Below, in pieces: positions 6,003 to 14,887 of a stretch of 64,000 nt of DNA (its first letter is position 1; each line of letters starts with the position of its first letter). Source of the DNA: Novosphingobium jiangmenense (lineage in GTDB: Bacteria > Pseudomonadota > Alphaproteobacteria > Sphingomonadales > Sphingomonadaceae); NCBI RefSeq assembly GCF_015694345.1, contig NZ_JADQDC010000016.1, positions 1 to 64,000 on the forward strand. The letters run 5' to 3'. The position numbers and the translations under genes are program-made. The notes under the pieces were generated by a model, which saw only the letters and a list, made by a program, of their open reading frames with translations, did not search any database and had not been told where the DNA came from.

Positions 6003-7400
6003 TCAGCTTTCGAGCGAGCGGGCCGTGCTCACGGCGCAGTCCAGTCGCCAGCGCAAACCCGTTGGCGCATAGTCCAGCGTGATTTCGGCGTTGAGGCTGC
6101 GGGCCGGGATGTTGCGCATCAGGGTAGTGCCGAAGCCATGGTGCGTGGGCACGCAGACCAGCGGCACCCCGCTCTCGCTCCAGTCGATCACGAAGCGGTC
6201 GGCCTTCTCTTCCCAGCACAGCAGCACCTTGCCTTGCGGGGACGAGAGGGCGCCATACTTGAGCGCATTGGTGGCGAGTTCGTGCAGCGCCATGCCGATT
6301 ATCTCGGCACTGCGCGGGCTGAGCGGGATGGACGATCCTCGCAACTCGATCTGCGCACGGGCGTCGCGCCCGAGGATGGCGAGTTGCGCCTCGGCCAGTT
6401 CGTCCATCAGGATGGTCGACCAGCCGCGCCGGACCAGCAGGTCCTGATTGGCTGAAAGGCTGGCAAGGCGGCTTTCGAATCGGCGCAGGAAATCGGCGTC
6501 CTTGCAGCCCGAACGGCGGGCCAGCGCCTGCACCACCGCCAGCAGGTTCTTGGAGCGGTGGTTCACTTCCATCAGGAGGACGCGGATCTGCTCCTCCTTC
6601 TCCATCATGTCGGTGACGTCGGTGTTGGTGCCGAACCAGTAGAGGATATGGTCGCCGCCGTCGCGGATCGGCTTGGCGCGCGAGAGAAACCAGCGCCATT
6701 GGCCGTCGGCCCGGAGCAGCGGGAAGGTGTCCTCCCATTCCTGTCCCGTCTCGATGCTCATGCGGAAATGCTCGCGAACCCGCGCGAGGTGTTCGGGATG
6801 GTGGACCTTGTCCCAGCCCCAGCCGTCGGTTTCGCCCTCGGCCAGGCCGGTGTAGTCGTACCAGCGCTTGTTGTACCAACCGATCGCGCCGGTCGCGTCG
6901 GCAACCCAGGCCAGCTGGCTGATGTTGTCGGCCAGCATGCGAAAGCGCATTTCGCTGGCCCGCAAGGCGCGCTGGCCTTCCTCGCGCGCGGTGATGTCGC
7001 GCGCAATCTTGCTCGCGCCGATGATCCTGCCGGCCTTGTCGCAGATCGGGGAAATGGTCAGCGAAACGGCAATCTCCGTGCCGTCCTTGCGCTGGCGCAT
7101 GGTGTCGAAGCTGCTGACGCGCTCGCCGCGGGCGATCCGCGCAAGGATGTCGTCCTCCTCGGCCTGTCGCTCGTCGGGAATCAGGCGGCGGATCGACTGC
7201 CCGACCATCTCTGCCTCGGTAAAGCCGAAGATGCGGGTGGCCGCAGGGTTCCAGCTCAGCACGGTCCCCTGCAGGTCCTTGCTGATGATCGCATCATCGG
7301 AAGACTGGATTATCGCAGAGAGATGGGCCTCGGCCAGCAATGACAATTGCTCCGTTGCGACCCCCGCCTGCCTTCTTAGGGCAAGGCGGGCGGGATGCAA
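6003..7400 (-). CDS. PAS-domain sensor histidine kinase, HWE/HisKA_2 type
   Basis: A soluble kinase of about 465 residues with two PAS/PAC modules (about 25-145, SAIIQSSDDAIISKDLQG...ITAREE; and 150-275, RMLADNISQLAWVADATG...TDVTDMMEKE). These are followed by an HWE-type transmitter. The phosphoacceptor His is in LLMEVNHRSKNLLAVVQALA, the N-box is ALHELATNALKYGAL, and the late WSES motif stands in for the family's WxE signature. No transmembrane segment is seen, so it probably senses a cytoplasmic cue or light/redox through PAS. In alphaproteobacteria such kinases often feed the general stress response or single-domain regulators. No cognate regulator is adjacent. The only starts are TTG (7400, or nearer residue 18 with GGAG upstream), so the N-terminus is uncertain. 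It lies 28 bp downstream of metZ on the same strand. Confidence 0.88.
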   Translation of the reverse strand: MHPARLALRRQAGVATEQLSLLAEAHLSAIIQSSDDAIISKDLQGTVLSWNPAATRIFGFTEAEMVGQSIRRLIPDERQAEEDDILARIARGERVSSFDTMRQRKDGTEIAVSLTISPICDKAGRIIGASKIARDITAREEGQRALRASEMRFRMLADNISQLAWVADATGAIGWYNKRWYDYTGLAEGETDGWGWDKVHHPEHLARVREHFRMSIETGQEWEDTFPLLRADGQWRWFLSRAKPIRDGGDHILYWFGTNTDVTDMMEKEEQIRVLLMEVNHRSKNLLAVVQALARRSGCKDADFLRRFESRLASLSANQDLLVRRGWSTILMDELAEAQLAILGRDARAQIELRGSSIPLSPRSAEIIGMALHELATNALKYGALSSPQGKVLLCWEEKADRFVIDWSESGVPLVCVPTHHGFGTTLMRNIPARSLNAEITLDYAPTGLRWRLDCAVSTARSLES

Positions 7401-7428
7401 CCGGAATGGAAGCTTTGCTTAACCTCGA

Positions 7429-8637
7429 TCAAAGACCGGCGGCGCGCAGGGCCTGATCCAGATCCTCGATCAGGTCGTCCGGATCCTCAAGCCCGACGTT
7501 GAGGCGCAGCATGCCCTCGCCCACGCCCATGTCGGCACGGGTTTCGGGGCCGACGCCGTAGTGCGTGGTCGAAGCCGGGTGGCACATCAGCGAGCGCGAA
7601 TCGCCGATGTTGTTCGAGATGTCGATCAGCTGCAGCGCATCGAGCACGGCATGGGCCTGCTTCAACCCGCCATCGAGGTGGAACGAGAAGATCGTGCCGC
7701 CAGCCTTCATCTGCTTCTTCGCCAGTTCATACTGCGGGTGGCTGGGCAGGTGCGGATAGAGCAGGCGCGGCACGCGGCCTTCGACGAAGCTCGCCACCTT
7801 CAGCGCGTTCTCGCTCTGGCGGTGGATGCGCAGGTCGAGCGTCTCGAGGCCCTTGTGGACCACCCACGCGTTGAACGCGGCGATGTTCGGGCCGGTGTTG
7901 CGCTGGAACGGCAGGAGGACGTTGTTGATCCACTCCGCCGATCCGCACACGGCGCCGGCCATGACGCGGCCTTGCCCGTCCATCATCTTGGTGGCCGAAT
8001 AGGCGACGACATCGGCGCCGAAGTCCATCGGGCGCTGCAGCGCGCTGGTGGCAAAGGCGTTGTCGACCACGGTGGTGATGCCGTGCTTCTTGGCGAGCGC
8101 GCAGACGAACTCGAGATCGACCACGTCCATCGTCGGGTTGGCCGGACTTTCGAAGAAGAATACCTTGGTGTTGGGCCTGATCGCGGCTTCCCACGCGGCA
8201 TTGTCGGACGCATGGATCGTCGTGCCTTCCACGCCGAAGCGGGGCAGCAGGTTGTCGACCAGCCAGCGGCACGATCCGAACGCAGCCTTGGCGGCAACGA
8301 TGTGGTCTCCGGCAGAAAGCTGGCAGAGCAGCGCGGTGGTCATCGCGGCCATGCCGGTCGCCTGCGTGCGGCAGGCCTCGGCCCCTTCCATCAGGGCGAT
8401 GCGCTCTTCGAGCATCTGCACCGTCGGGTTCTGCAGGCGCGAATATGTCATGCCCTCGGCCTCGCCGGCAAAGCGCGCGGCAACCGTTGCGGCATCGTCG
8501 TAGGTAAAGCCCGAGGTGAGGAACAGCGCCTCGGACGTCTCGCCCATTTCCGAACGCCACGTGCCGCCGCGAACGGCCTGCGTTGCGGGGCGCCAGTTGC
8601 GGGTGATCGAGCGGTCCTGACCAGTGGTGCGTTTCAT
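7429..8637 (-). CDS. metZ: O-succinylhomoserine sulfhydrylase
   Basis: A 402-residue PLP enzyme of the Cys/Met metabolism family (cystathionine gamma-synthase clan) that makes homocysteine directly from O-succinylhomoserine and sulfide. The PLP lysine is K217 in YSATKMMDGQGR. Other signatures include MTYSRLQNPT, the ATGMAAMT loop and VVDNAFATS. I prefer MetZ over MetB/MetC because of the short MetZ-type Q-G-R after the lysine motif and the WRPATQAVRGGTWRSEMGETSEALFLTSGF-like N-terminus. The ATG at 8635-8637 gives the expected start. It is transcribed toward the PAS kinase and away from the GT39 gene. Confidence 0.9.
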   Translation of the reverse strand: MKRTTGQDRSITRNWRPATQAVRGGTWRSEMGETSEALFLTSGFTYDDAATVAARFAGEAEGMTYSRLQNPTVQMLEERIALMEGAEACRTQATGMAAMTTALLCQLSAGDHIVAAKAAFGSCRWLVDNLLPRFGVEGTTIHASDNAAWEAAIRPNTKVFFFESPANPTMDVVDLEFVCALAKKHGITTVVDNAFATSALQRPMDFGADVVAYSATKMMDGQGRVMAGAVCGSAEWINNVLLPFQRNTGPNIAAFNAWVVHKGLETLDLRIHRQSENALKVASFVEGRVPRLLYPHLPSHPQYELAKKQMKAGGTIFSFHLDGGLKQAHAVLDALQLIDISNNIGDSRSLMCHPASTTHYGVGPETRADMGVGEGMLRLNVGLEDPDDLIEDLDQALRAAGL

Positions 8638-8720
8638 GCGCGCTGCCTTAGTTTTCAAGGGGAGCAAGCGCAAGCGGCGGGATTGCGAAGCGGCCGCGTG
8701 CGGCCTATCGGTCAGGGCAG

Positions 8721-10043
8721 ATGACGTCACAATTCCAGACACCTGCGTCGCATGGCACTCCCGTTCGTGACAAGGACCCCGCGCTGTGGTGCGCGGTCAT
8801 CGCGGCGGCGTTCTTCTTCCTCGTGCTGCACCGGCTCGGCATCCCGTCCAAGCCGATGTTCGACGAGATCCATTATCTCCCCGCAGCGCGGCGGCTGATC
8901 GACCTCACCTCGCGGCTCAATCCCGAACACCCGCTGGTCGGCAAGCAACTGATCGCCTGGTCGATGCAACTGGTTGGTGATACGCCATTCGGCTGGCGCT
9001 TTCCCTCGGCGGTGATGGGCGGCCTCGGCCTGTGGGCGATGGTGCGGGCGATGTGGTGGTCCAGCCTGTCGCGCAGCGCCACGATCCTGTTCGGCCTGCT
9101 GCTGGCGACAGACTTCATCTGGTTCATGATGGCGCGCATCGCTCTGCTCGACATGGCGATGGCAGGCTTCATGGCGCTGGCGATCTGGCAATGGGCGCTG
9201 GCGTGGCGCAATCCTACGGCCAAGGTCTCGCGGGCGCGGGGGCACCTGCTGCTGGCGGGCGTGTTCATGGGCATATCGCTTGGCGCCAAGTGGAACGGCG
9301 CGCTGTTGCTGCCCCTGCCCGGACTGGTCTTCGCGCTCAACCGCTGGCAGGCGCTGCGCGGTCGGCGGACGGGGCTGCTGTGGGCCTCGCGCGATGCCGG
9401 GCCGGTCCCCGGCGTCTCGCTGCTCGAAGCGGCAGTGTGGCTCGGCGTGGTGCCGGTGATCGTCTACTTCACCACGTTCCTCCCCGCCTTCTTCTACGAG
9501 AAGCAGCCCATGACCGTCGGCGCACTGTGGCACTGGCAGAGCTACATGCTCGAACTGCAGGACAGCGTGAAGAAGCCCCACACCTACATGAGCGTGTGGT
9601 GGGAGTGGGTCGCCAACATCCGGGCGATCTGGTTCCTCTACGAGGAAGTCGACGGCGCCCAGCGCGGGGTGCTGATGATCGGCAATCCCTTCACGATGCT
9701 GGCCGGCCTGCCCGCGCTGCTGTTCTGCGCGTGGGACGGTTTCAGGGGCAAGAAGCTGCACCTGCTGGTCTTCGCCGCCTACGTCCTGCTCGTCGGCTTC
9801 TGGGCGATCAACGGCAAGCCGGTGCAGTTCTACTACCACTACATGCTGGCCAGCTGCTTCCTGCTGGCCGCGCTGGCGCTGGTGCTGGGCGAATGGTGGG
9901 ACCTCGGCCTGCGCTGGCCGACCAAGGTAACGCTGGTCCTCTCGTTCGGCCTGTTCATCGGCTTCTACCCGATCCTTTCTGCGGGAGAGCTGCCGAGGAA
10001 GGATTCGTACCGGGACTATACCTGGCTGGATACTTGGAAATGA
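8721..10043 (+). CDS. PMT-like glycosyltransferase (GT39), dolichyl-P-mannose protein mannosyltransferase type
   Basis: A 440-residue multi-spanning membrane enzyme of the GT-C superfamily. The first periplasmic loop has the catalytic acidic pair in PMFDEIHYLPAARRL and the HPLVGKQLI motif, both hallmarks of PMT/ArnT-type transferases that use polyprenyl-phosphate sugars. Further on are about nine helices and a C-terminal segment (KPVQFYYHYMLASCFLL) typical of bacterial Pmt. It would transfer mannose (or another hexose) to a protein or lipid on the periplasmic side. The GT2-GtrA gene 600 bp away on the other strand is a likely maker of the polyprenyl-P-sugar donor. Its last 28 bases overlap the end of the convergent yjdF-like gene. 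Confidence 0.85.
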   Translation: MTSQFQTPASHGTPVRDKDPALWCAVIAAAFFFLVLHRLGIPSKPMFDEIHYLPAARRLIDLTSRLNPEHPLVGKQLIAWSMQLVGDTPFGWRFPSAVMGGLGLWAMVRAMWWSSLSRSATILFGLLLATDFIWFMMARIALLDMAMAGFMALAIWQWALAWRNPTAKVSRARGHLLLAGVFMGISLGAKWNGALLLPLPGLVFALNRWQALRGRRTGLLWASRDAGPVPGVSLLEAAVWLGVVPVIVYFTTFLPAFFYEKQPMTVGALWHWQSYMLELQDSVKKPHTYMSVWWEWVANIRAIWFLYEEVDGAQRGVLMIGNPFTMLAGLPALLFCAWDGFRGKKLHLLVFAAYVLLVGFWAINGKPVQFYYHYMLASCFLLAALALVLGEWWDLGLRWPTKVTLVLSFGLFIGFYPILSAGELPRKDSYRDYTWLDTWK

Positions 10044-10660
10044 CGGCGCAGGCTTAACCAGACCGCCGTGGTCAGGGCACCCAGCCCGGCCATGGCCATG
10101 TCCTTCTGCGGGTCCCAGACATCGCCTTGCTGTCCGTTGTAGGCATCGGCGTCAGGCCCGGCCATGATCACGGTCAGCTGCCACTCGAAGATCTCGTAGA
10201 TCGCGCTGCCGGCCAGCACGAACTCGACCGCGATGTAGGTGGCAAGCGCGGATGACAGGCCGCGATGGCGCGAGAGCCAGCAGGCGATCGGCCAGGCCCA
10301 GAGCAGGCCGAAGCCGAAATGCACCAGCCGGTCCCACGAATTGCGCCCCAGGCCGAGCGCGTGGTCGACCGAAGGCAGGCCAAGCGCCGCCAGCCAGCGC
10401 TCATAGGGCACGTAGGAATAGATGTAGCGCCCGCCGATGGTGTGAAGCGCCATGAACAGCGCGATGCACACGACCGCGCTTGTCGGCATCGGCCAGCGGC
10501 GCAAGGCGAGCCAGAGCCCGGCGACGATCACCAGTGTCGGCAGGTTCTGCAGCGGGGCGAGCGCCGGATAGGGCGTGTCGATCAGGCTGAACAGCGCGCC
10601 CGCTGCGGTAGCCCCGAGCAGAAGCGCCTGCGGTCCCGGAAGCCCCGCGACCGCGCGCAA
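10016..10660 (-). CDS. YjdF/DUF2238 family inner-membrane protein
   Basis: A 214-residue membrane protein with about six helices. It shows the family landmarks in order: LHTIGGRYIYSYVPYERW (about 72-89), NSWDRLVHFGFGLLWAWP, EFVLAGSAIYEIFEWQLT, and AYNGQQGDVWDPQKDMAMAGLGAL near the C-terminus. Function is unknown. The conserved polar residues inside the membrane (H, D, E, Q, D) hint at an enzyme or transporter. The only in-frame start near the domain boundary is TTG at 10658-10660, one base after the stop of the GT2-GtrA gene, so translation is probably coupled. The 3' end overlaps the convergent GT39 gene by 28 bp. Confidence 0.85.
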   Translation of the reverse strand: MRAVAGLPGPQALLLGATAAGALFSLIDTPYPALAPLQNLPTLVIVAGLWLALRRWPMPTSAVVCIALFMALHTIGGRYIYSYVPYERWLAALGLPSVDHALGLGRNSWDRLVHFGFGLLWAWPIACWLSRHRGLSSALATYIAVEFVLAGSAIYEIFEWQLTVIMAGPDADAYNGQQGDVWDPQKDMAMAGLGALTTAVWLSLRRHFQVSSQV

Positions 10661-10661
10661 A

Positions 10662-11786
10662 TCAGTACTTGCCCCAGACGAAGCGCGAGGACAGCGCGAA
10701 GTTCCACACCGAGCCGAGCACGATGCCGACGATCACCGCGATCACGCTGTGGAAGCCGATGGTCTTGAGCACCGCCGCCGAGCCGACGTTGGTGAGCAGG
10801 CCCAGCGAGCAGGTCAGGCCGAACTGCGCCCAGCCCTTGAGCAGCGGGCCGAAGCCGCGCAGGCGCTTGTCGGAATAGGTCAGCTCGTTGTTGAGCACGA
10901 AGTTGAAGGTCATCGCGATGATCGCCGCCAGCGTGTTGGCGGTGTTGAACGTCGCGCTTTCCGACCAGTTGCCGTAGACGAAGCGCTCGCCCGCGATGAC
11001 CTTGAGCAGCACCCACAGTGCGCCCAGCTGCACCGCCACGCCCATCGCGCCGACCGTGCCGAACAGTGCAAAGCGCGTCGGGATGATTCGACCGAGCCAC
11101 TTGTCGTAAAGGCCCACGAGAAATTCGAACACGACGGTCTGGTCCAGCTTGCTCTCGCCCTCGATGCGGGCGACGAAGTTGAGGGGGAATTCCTTGACCT
11201 TGAGCGGGCGGTCGACCGTCGCAAGGATATCGAGCAGGATCTTGAAGCCGACGCCCGAGAGGCGATGCGCGTCCGCCCGCAGGGTTTCGGCGCGGAGCAT
11301 GAAGTAGCCGCTCATCGGGTCGGACAGTTCCACCCCGGTCACCTTGTTGGCGATGCGGTTGGCAAGGCCCGAGGCCTTGACCCGGTCCGGGCGGCCCCAT
11401 TCCTCGGTGCTGGCCCCTTCGGCAAAGCGCGAGGCATAGGCGAGGTCGTATTCGCCGCTTTCGACGGCGGCGAGCATCTTCGGCAGCAGTTCGGGATCGT
11501 GCTGCTGGTCGGCGTCCATCACCGCAACGATCGGCGCGGCGGTGGCGCACATGCCCTCGATCGCGGCAGAGGCGAGGCCGCGGCGGCCGATGCGCTCGAT
11601 CACCCGCACACGCGGATCGGAGAGCGCGATGCGGCGCACTTCGTCGGCAGTGCCATCGGGGCTGTTGTCATCGACGAAGATCGCTTCCCACGCCACGCCC
11701 TGGAGCGCAGCGTCGAGACGCGCGACCATCGGCGCGATGTTGGCGCGCTCGCGATAGGTCGGAAGAATTACGGCTAGCTGGAGCAT
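10662..11786 (-). CDS. GT2 polyprenyl-phosphate sugar synthase fused to a GtrA membrane domain
   Basis: A 374-residue fusion. Residues about 1-235 are a DPM1-like GT2 glycosyltransferase (VILPTYRERANI, VDDNSPDGT, VMDADQQHDPELL with the D-x-D, DPMSGYFMLR, FKILLDILA). Residues about 240-374 form a four-helix GtrA domain (FALFGTVGAMGVAVQLGALWVLL...VWNFALSSRFVWGKY). DPM1-like enzymes make polyprenyl-phosphate mannose or glucose from the nucleotide sugar, and GtrA is thought to help flip the lipid-linked sugar. The product would suit the GT39 enzyme encoded nearby. Upstream is leuB (12 bp away, same strand) and downstream the yjdF-like gene. Confidence 0.9.
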   Translation of the reverse strand: MLQLAVILPTYRERANIAPMVARLDAALQGVAWEAIFVDDNSPDGTADEVRRIALSDPRVRVIERIGRRGLASAAIEGMCATAAPIVAVMDADQQHDPELLPKMLAAVESGEYDLAYASRFAEGASTEEWGRPDRVKASGLANRIANKVTGVELSDPMSGYFMLRAETLRADAHRLSGVGFKILLDILATVDRPLKVKEFPLNFVARIEGESKLDQTVVFEFLVGLYDKWLGRIIPTRFALFGTVGAMGVAVQLGALWVLLKVIAGERFVYGNWSESATFNTANTLAAIIAMTFNFVLNNELTYSDKRLRGFGPLLKGWAQFGLTCSLGLLTNVGSAAVLKTIGFHSVIAVIVGIVLGSVWNFALSSRFVWGKY

Positions 11787-11798
11787 CGGATGCGGCCC

Positions 11799-12857
11799 TT
11801 AGAGCCTTGCGAGCACCGCGTCACCAATTTCCGTCGTCCCCGCCGTGCCGCCAAGATCGCGGCCCAGCACGCCATCGGCCAGCGTCTTCGCCACGGCAGC
11901 TTCCACGCGGTCCGCCTGAGAGGCAAGGCCGAGCGAGTGGCGCAGCAGCATCGCGGCGGAAAGGATCGTCGCCATCGGGTTGGCGAGGCCCTGCCCGGCG
12001 ATGTCCGGGGCCGAGCCGTGGATCGGTTCGTAAAGGCCGAAGGTGCCGTGCGCGGTCTGGCGTTCGCCCAGCGAGGCCGAGGCGAGCAGGCCGATCGAGC
12101 CGACGCACATCGAGGCCTGGTCCGACAGGATGTCACCGAACAGGTTGCCGGTCAGCACCACGTCGAACTTGCCCGGCGCGCGGACCAGCTGCATCGCGGC
12201 GTTGTCGACGTACATGTGCTCGAGCGCGACTTCGGGATACTCCTTGGCCACTTCGATCACCACGTCGCGCCACAGCTGGCTGGTTTCCAGCACGTTGGCC
12301 TTGTCGACCGAGCACAGTCGCCTGGCGCGGCCCATTGCGGTGCGGAAGGCGACGTGGGCGATGCGGCGCACTTCGCTCTCGCTGTAGGACATCACGTCAT
12401 AGCCCTCGCGGTCGCCATTGGCGGCGGTGCGGAAGCCCTTCTCGCCGAAGTAGACGTCGCCATTCAGCTCGCGCACGATGACCATGTCGATCGCGCCGGC
12501 CACTTCGGGACGCAACGCCGAATGGCTCTCGAGCCCGGCAAAGACCTTGGCGGGGCGCAGGTTGGCAAACAGGGTCAGCGCCTTGCGCAGGCCGAGGATC
12601 GCCTGCTCCGGACGCAGATGGCGTTCGAGCGAGTCGCAATCGGGATCGCCCACCGCGCCGAACAGGATGCCGTCGGAAAGGCTGGCGATCTCCAGCGTCT
12701 CGGGCGGGAGCGGGTGGCCATAGGCCTTGTAGGCCGCGCCGCCGACCGGGGCTTCCTTCATCTCGATGTCGGGGAGGCCGAGCGCCTCGATCACGCGGAC
12801 CGCTTCACGCGTCACTTCGGGACCGATGCCATCACCGGGCAGAACCGCAATCTTCAT
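11799..12857 (-). CDS. leuB: 3-isopropylmalate dehydrogenase
   Basis: A 352-residue NAD-dependent beta-decarboxylating dehydrogenase of leucine biosynthesis. It begins MKIAVLPGDGIGPEV and contains ELNGDVYFGEKG, the catalytic Tyr region RIAHVAFRTAM, the Lys of VDKANVLETSQLWR, the metal-binding YVDNAAMQLVR...TGNLFGDILSDQAS aspartates, and the NAD-binding EPIHGSAPDIAGQGLANP. The ATG at 12855-12857 was chosen because the conserved MKI start follows, even though an in-frame ATG lies 27 bp upstream. It follows recO by 23 bp and precedes the GT2-GtrA gene by 12 bp, suggesting a recO-leuB-GT2-yjdF transcript. Confidence 0.96.
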   Translation of the reverse strand: MKIAVLPGDGIGPEVTREAVRVIEALGLPDIEMKEAPVGGAAYKAYGHPLPPETLEIASLSDGILFGAVGDPDCDSLERHLRPEQAILGLRKALTLFANLRPAKVFAGLESHSALRPEVAGAIDMVIVRELNGDVYFGEKGFRTAANGDREGYDVMSYSESEVRRIAHVAFRTAMGRARRLCSVDKANVLETSQLWRDVVIEVAKEYPEVALEHMYVDNAAMQLVRAPGKFDVVLTGNLFGDILSDQASMCVGSIGLLASASLGERQTAHGTFGLYEPIHGSAPDIAGQGLANPMATILSAAMLLRHSLGLASQADRVEAAVAKTLADGVLGRDLGGTAGTTEIGDAVLARL

Positions 12858-12880
12858 GAACAACCCCTTCGTCCGTACGC

Positions 12881-13489
12881 TCACTCACCGCCCATGCGTC
12901 TCAGGCGGTCGAGCAGAATCGCGCGCGCCCCCATAACATCGCGCGTGCGATCGGCAAGCAGGCGGTTGGCGATGGCCTTGCCCTGCCGCTCCAGCCGGGC
13001 GAGCAGATCGGGCCAGGGTTCATCCGGTGGCGGCGCGGGCGCGGTGCCATAGCCGACCTCGCGCAGCAGCAGCACTTCGTAGCCTGCCAGCACCCGCGCC
13101 CAGCCTCGGGCCGAGGGCGCGTGGCAGATGGCATCGAGCAGCGCGGCCAGCGAATCGCACAGCAGCGGATAGGGATGGCCTTCCGGCAAGGCTGCGGCCG
13201 TCAGCGCGCAGGCCCAGCCGATCCCCGCGCTCGGCAGCGGTTCGGACAGCCACGGTCCGCGGCTGGCGACCAGTTCGACTCGCGCCGATGGGAGTTGCGA
13301 GGCAGCGCGCGCGCGGACCTCCACCTCCAGCAGGTTGCCGGGAATCAGCACGGGCCGCAGTTCGCGCCCCCGCGCACCGGCCACATAGGCGGCGGCGAGG
13401 CCATGCTCTGCCGTCAGCACGCGGATGATCGCGCCATGCTCGCCATGGGGCAGGACCGAGCAGAGAATGGCGGGCGTGCGGATCAGCAT
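12881..13489 (-). CDS. recO: DNA repair protein RecO
   Basis: A 202-residue protein with the RecO N-terminal OB fold (about 1-75: TPAILCSVLPHGEHGAIIRVLTAEHGL, YVAGARGRELRPVLIPGNLLEVEVRAR) and a helical C-terminal half (LLLREVGYG). RecO anneals SSB-coated single strands and loads RecA with RecR in gap repair. It is shorter than the E. coli protein and lacks an obvious zinc-finger CxxC set, as is usual in alphaproteobacteria. The ATG at 13487-13489 matches the family start. Confidence 0.9.
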   Translation of the reverse strand: MLIRTPAILCSVLPHGEHGAIIRVLTAEHGLAAAYVAGARGRELRPVLIPGNLLEVEVRARAASQLPSARVELVASRGPWLSEPLPSAGIGWACALTAAALPEGHPYPLLCDSLAALLDAICHAPSARGWARVLAGYEVLLLREVGYGTAPAPPPDEPWPDLLARLERQGKAIANRLLADRTRDVMGARAILLDRLRRMGGE

Positions 13490-13587
13490 TGCGCCAAGGC
13501 TGTGAACCGTCCCGGCGTGCAGGGCAAGCGGCACAAAGTTGCACATCGGCGTTGGAACATCTCGCGGTTTGCGATAGTTTGGAGGGC

Positions 13588-13986
13588 ATGAAGCAGCTCT
13601 TCCAGCATGCCGCCATCACCGAAGGCGTCACGGTGCGAGTCGCCGTGAACTTCCTGCCCGAACAGTCGCGGGTGGAAGCAGGCAAATGGTTCTGGGTCTA
13701 TCACATCCGCCTCGAGAACGACGGCGACCAGCCGGTGCAGCTGCTTTCGCGCCACTGGCGGATCACCGACGGGCGCGGCATGATCAACTTCGTCGATGGC
13801 GATGGCGTGGTCGGCGAACAGCCCGTGCTCCAGCCGGGGCAGAGCCACGATTACGTCTCGGGCTGCCCGCTGGGCACGCATCATGGCAGCATGGAAGGCC
13901 ACTACACCATGCAGCGCGCCGATGGTTCGCTGTTCGACGTGGCGATTCCGTTCTTTCCGCTGGCGGCCCCGGCCCCTGCCAACTAA
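13588..13986 (+). CDS. apaG: ApaG domain protein
   Basis: A 132-residue member of the ApaG/DUF525 family, a fibronectin-type-III-like beta sandwich. Conserved pieces are the ITEGVTVRV start, FWVYHIRLEN, QLLSRHWRITDGRG, PVLQPGQSHDYVSGCPL, and GSMEGHYTM. The biochemical role is unsettled; ApaG has been linked to cobalt/magnesium homeostasis and to diadenosine polyphosphates. GGAGGG lies directly before the ATG at 13588. It is divergent from recO and followed after 12 bp by the LysR-type gene, so both may share a transcript. Confidence 0.93.
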   Translation: MKQLFQHAAITEGVTVRVAVNFLPEQSRVEAGKWFWVYHIRLENDGDQPVQLLSRHWRITDGRGMINFVDGDGVVGEQPVLQPGQSHDYVSGCPLGTHHGSMEGHYTMQRADGSLFDVAIPFFPLAAPAPAN

Positions 13987-13998
13987 AGCCGTCTCGCT

Positions 13999-14811
13999 AT
14001 GAAGCGGACGCACCTTCCCCTCAACGGCCTGCGCGTGCTCGATGCCGCGGCGCGGCACCTGTCGTTCACCCGCGCGGCGGACGAACTGGCGGTGACGCCT
14101 GCCGCTGTCGGCCAGCAGATCCGCGCGCTCGAAGACCTGCTCGGCGTGGTGCTGTTCCGCCGCACTTCGAAGGGCCTGGAACTTACGGACGAGGCGATTG
14201 CCGGGCTCGACGCAATCCGCGAAGGCTTCCTCCGCTTCGAGGAAGGCGTGCAGGCGATGCAGGCCGGGCAATCGAGCCACGTCTACACCATTGCCTGCCC
14301 CCGCGATTTCTTCGCCGCGTGGCTCTCGCCCCGGCTGGCCGCGTTTCGGGCCGGCAACCCGCAGATGCGCTTCTCGCTGGTCGGCGGCGATGCCGACATC
14401 GACTTTACCGAGGCCAACCTCGACCTTGCCGTGCGGTGGGCCGAGGGGCCGGGCGAACTTGAAGGCATCCCCCTGGGCCAGCCGCTGATGGTGACGGTGG
14501 CCGCGCCCGATGCCGCGCCCGACTGCCCGTGGATCGGCTGGCCGGGCGATCCTGCACCGGGCGGCGGCGACGTCGGCTTCTCGGTCGGCGATGCCGGAAC
14601 CGCGATCAGCGCGGCCAGCGCCGGCCTCGGCCGCGCCCACGTGCCCTATCAGCTGGTCGACAATGCCATCGGCATGGGCCGGGTAGTGGTCCAGGGCGAG
14701 CCGCAGCCTTCGCGGCGCGGCTACTGGCTGGTCGCGCCCTTGCCGCAATGGCGCCAGAAAAAGGTCAAGGCGCTGGTCGCCGCGCTGTCAGGCGAAGCGC
14801 CGGAGCGTTGA
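13999..14811 (+). CDS. LysR-family transcriptional regulator (GcvA-like)
   Basis: A 270-residue regulator. The N-terminal winged helix-turn-helix spans about 5-65 (LNGLRVLDAAARHLSFTRAADELAVTPAAVGQQIRALEDLLG, FRRTSKGLELT). The C-terminal effector domain (about 90-265) is shorter than the typical 200 residues. The start L-N-x-L-R-x-x-D-A-A-A-R is characteristic of the GcvA/AmpR branch. No divergent target gene is adjacent; apaG precedes it by 12 bp on the same strand, so its regulon cannot be inferred from position. Confidence 0.9.
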   Translation: MKRTHLPLNGLRVLDAAARHLSFTRAADELAVTPAAVGQQIRALEDLLGVVLFRRTSKGLELTDEAIAGLDAIREGFLRFEEGVQAMQAGQSSHVYTIACPRDFFAAWLSPRLAAFRAGNPQMRFSLVGGDADIDFTEANLDLAVRWAEGPGELEGIPLGQPLMVTVAAPDAAPDCPWIGWPGDPAPGGGDVGFSVGDAGTAISAASAGLGRAHVPYQLVDNAIGMGRVVVQGEPQPSRRGYWLVAPLPQWRQKKVKALVAALSGEAPER

Positions 14812-14887
14812 CTCTGCGCGGCGGATAGAGCCGTTTCGGAACCGACCCTTACGCACCGTTAACTGGCTTGGCAGTAGTCATGCTGCC

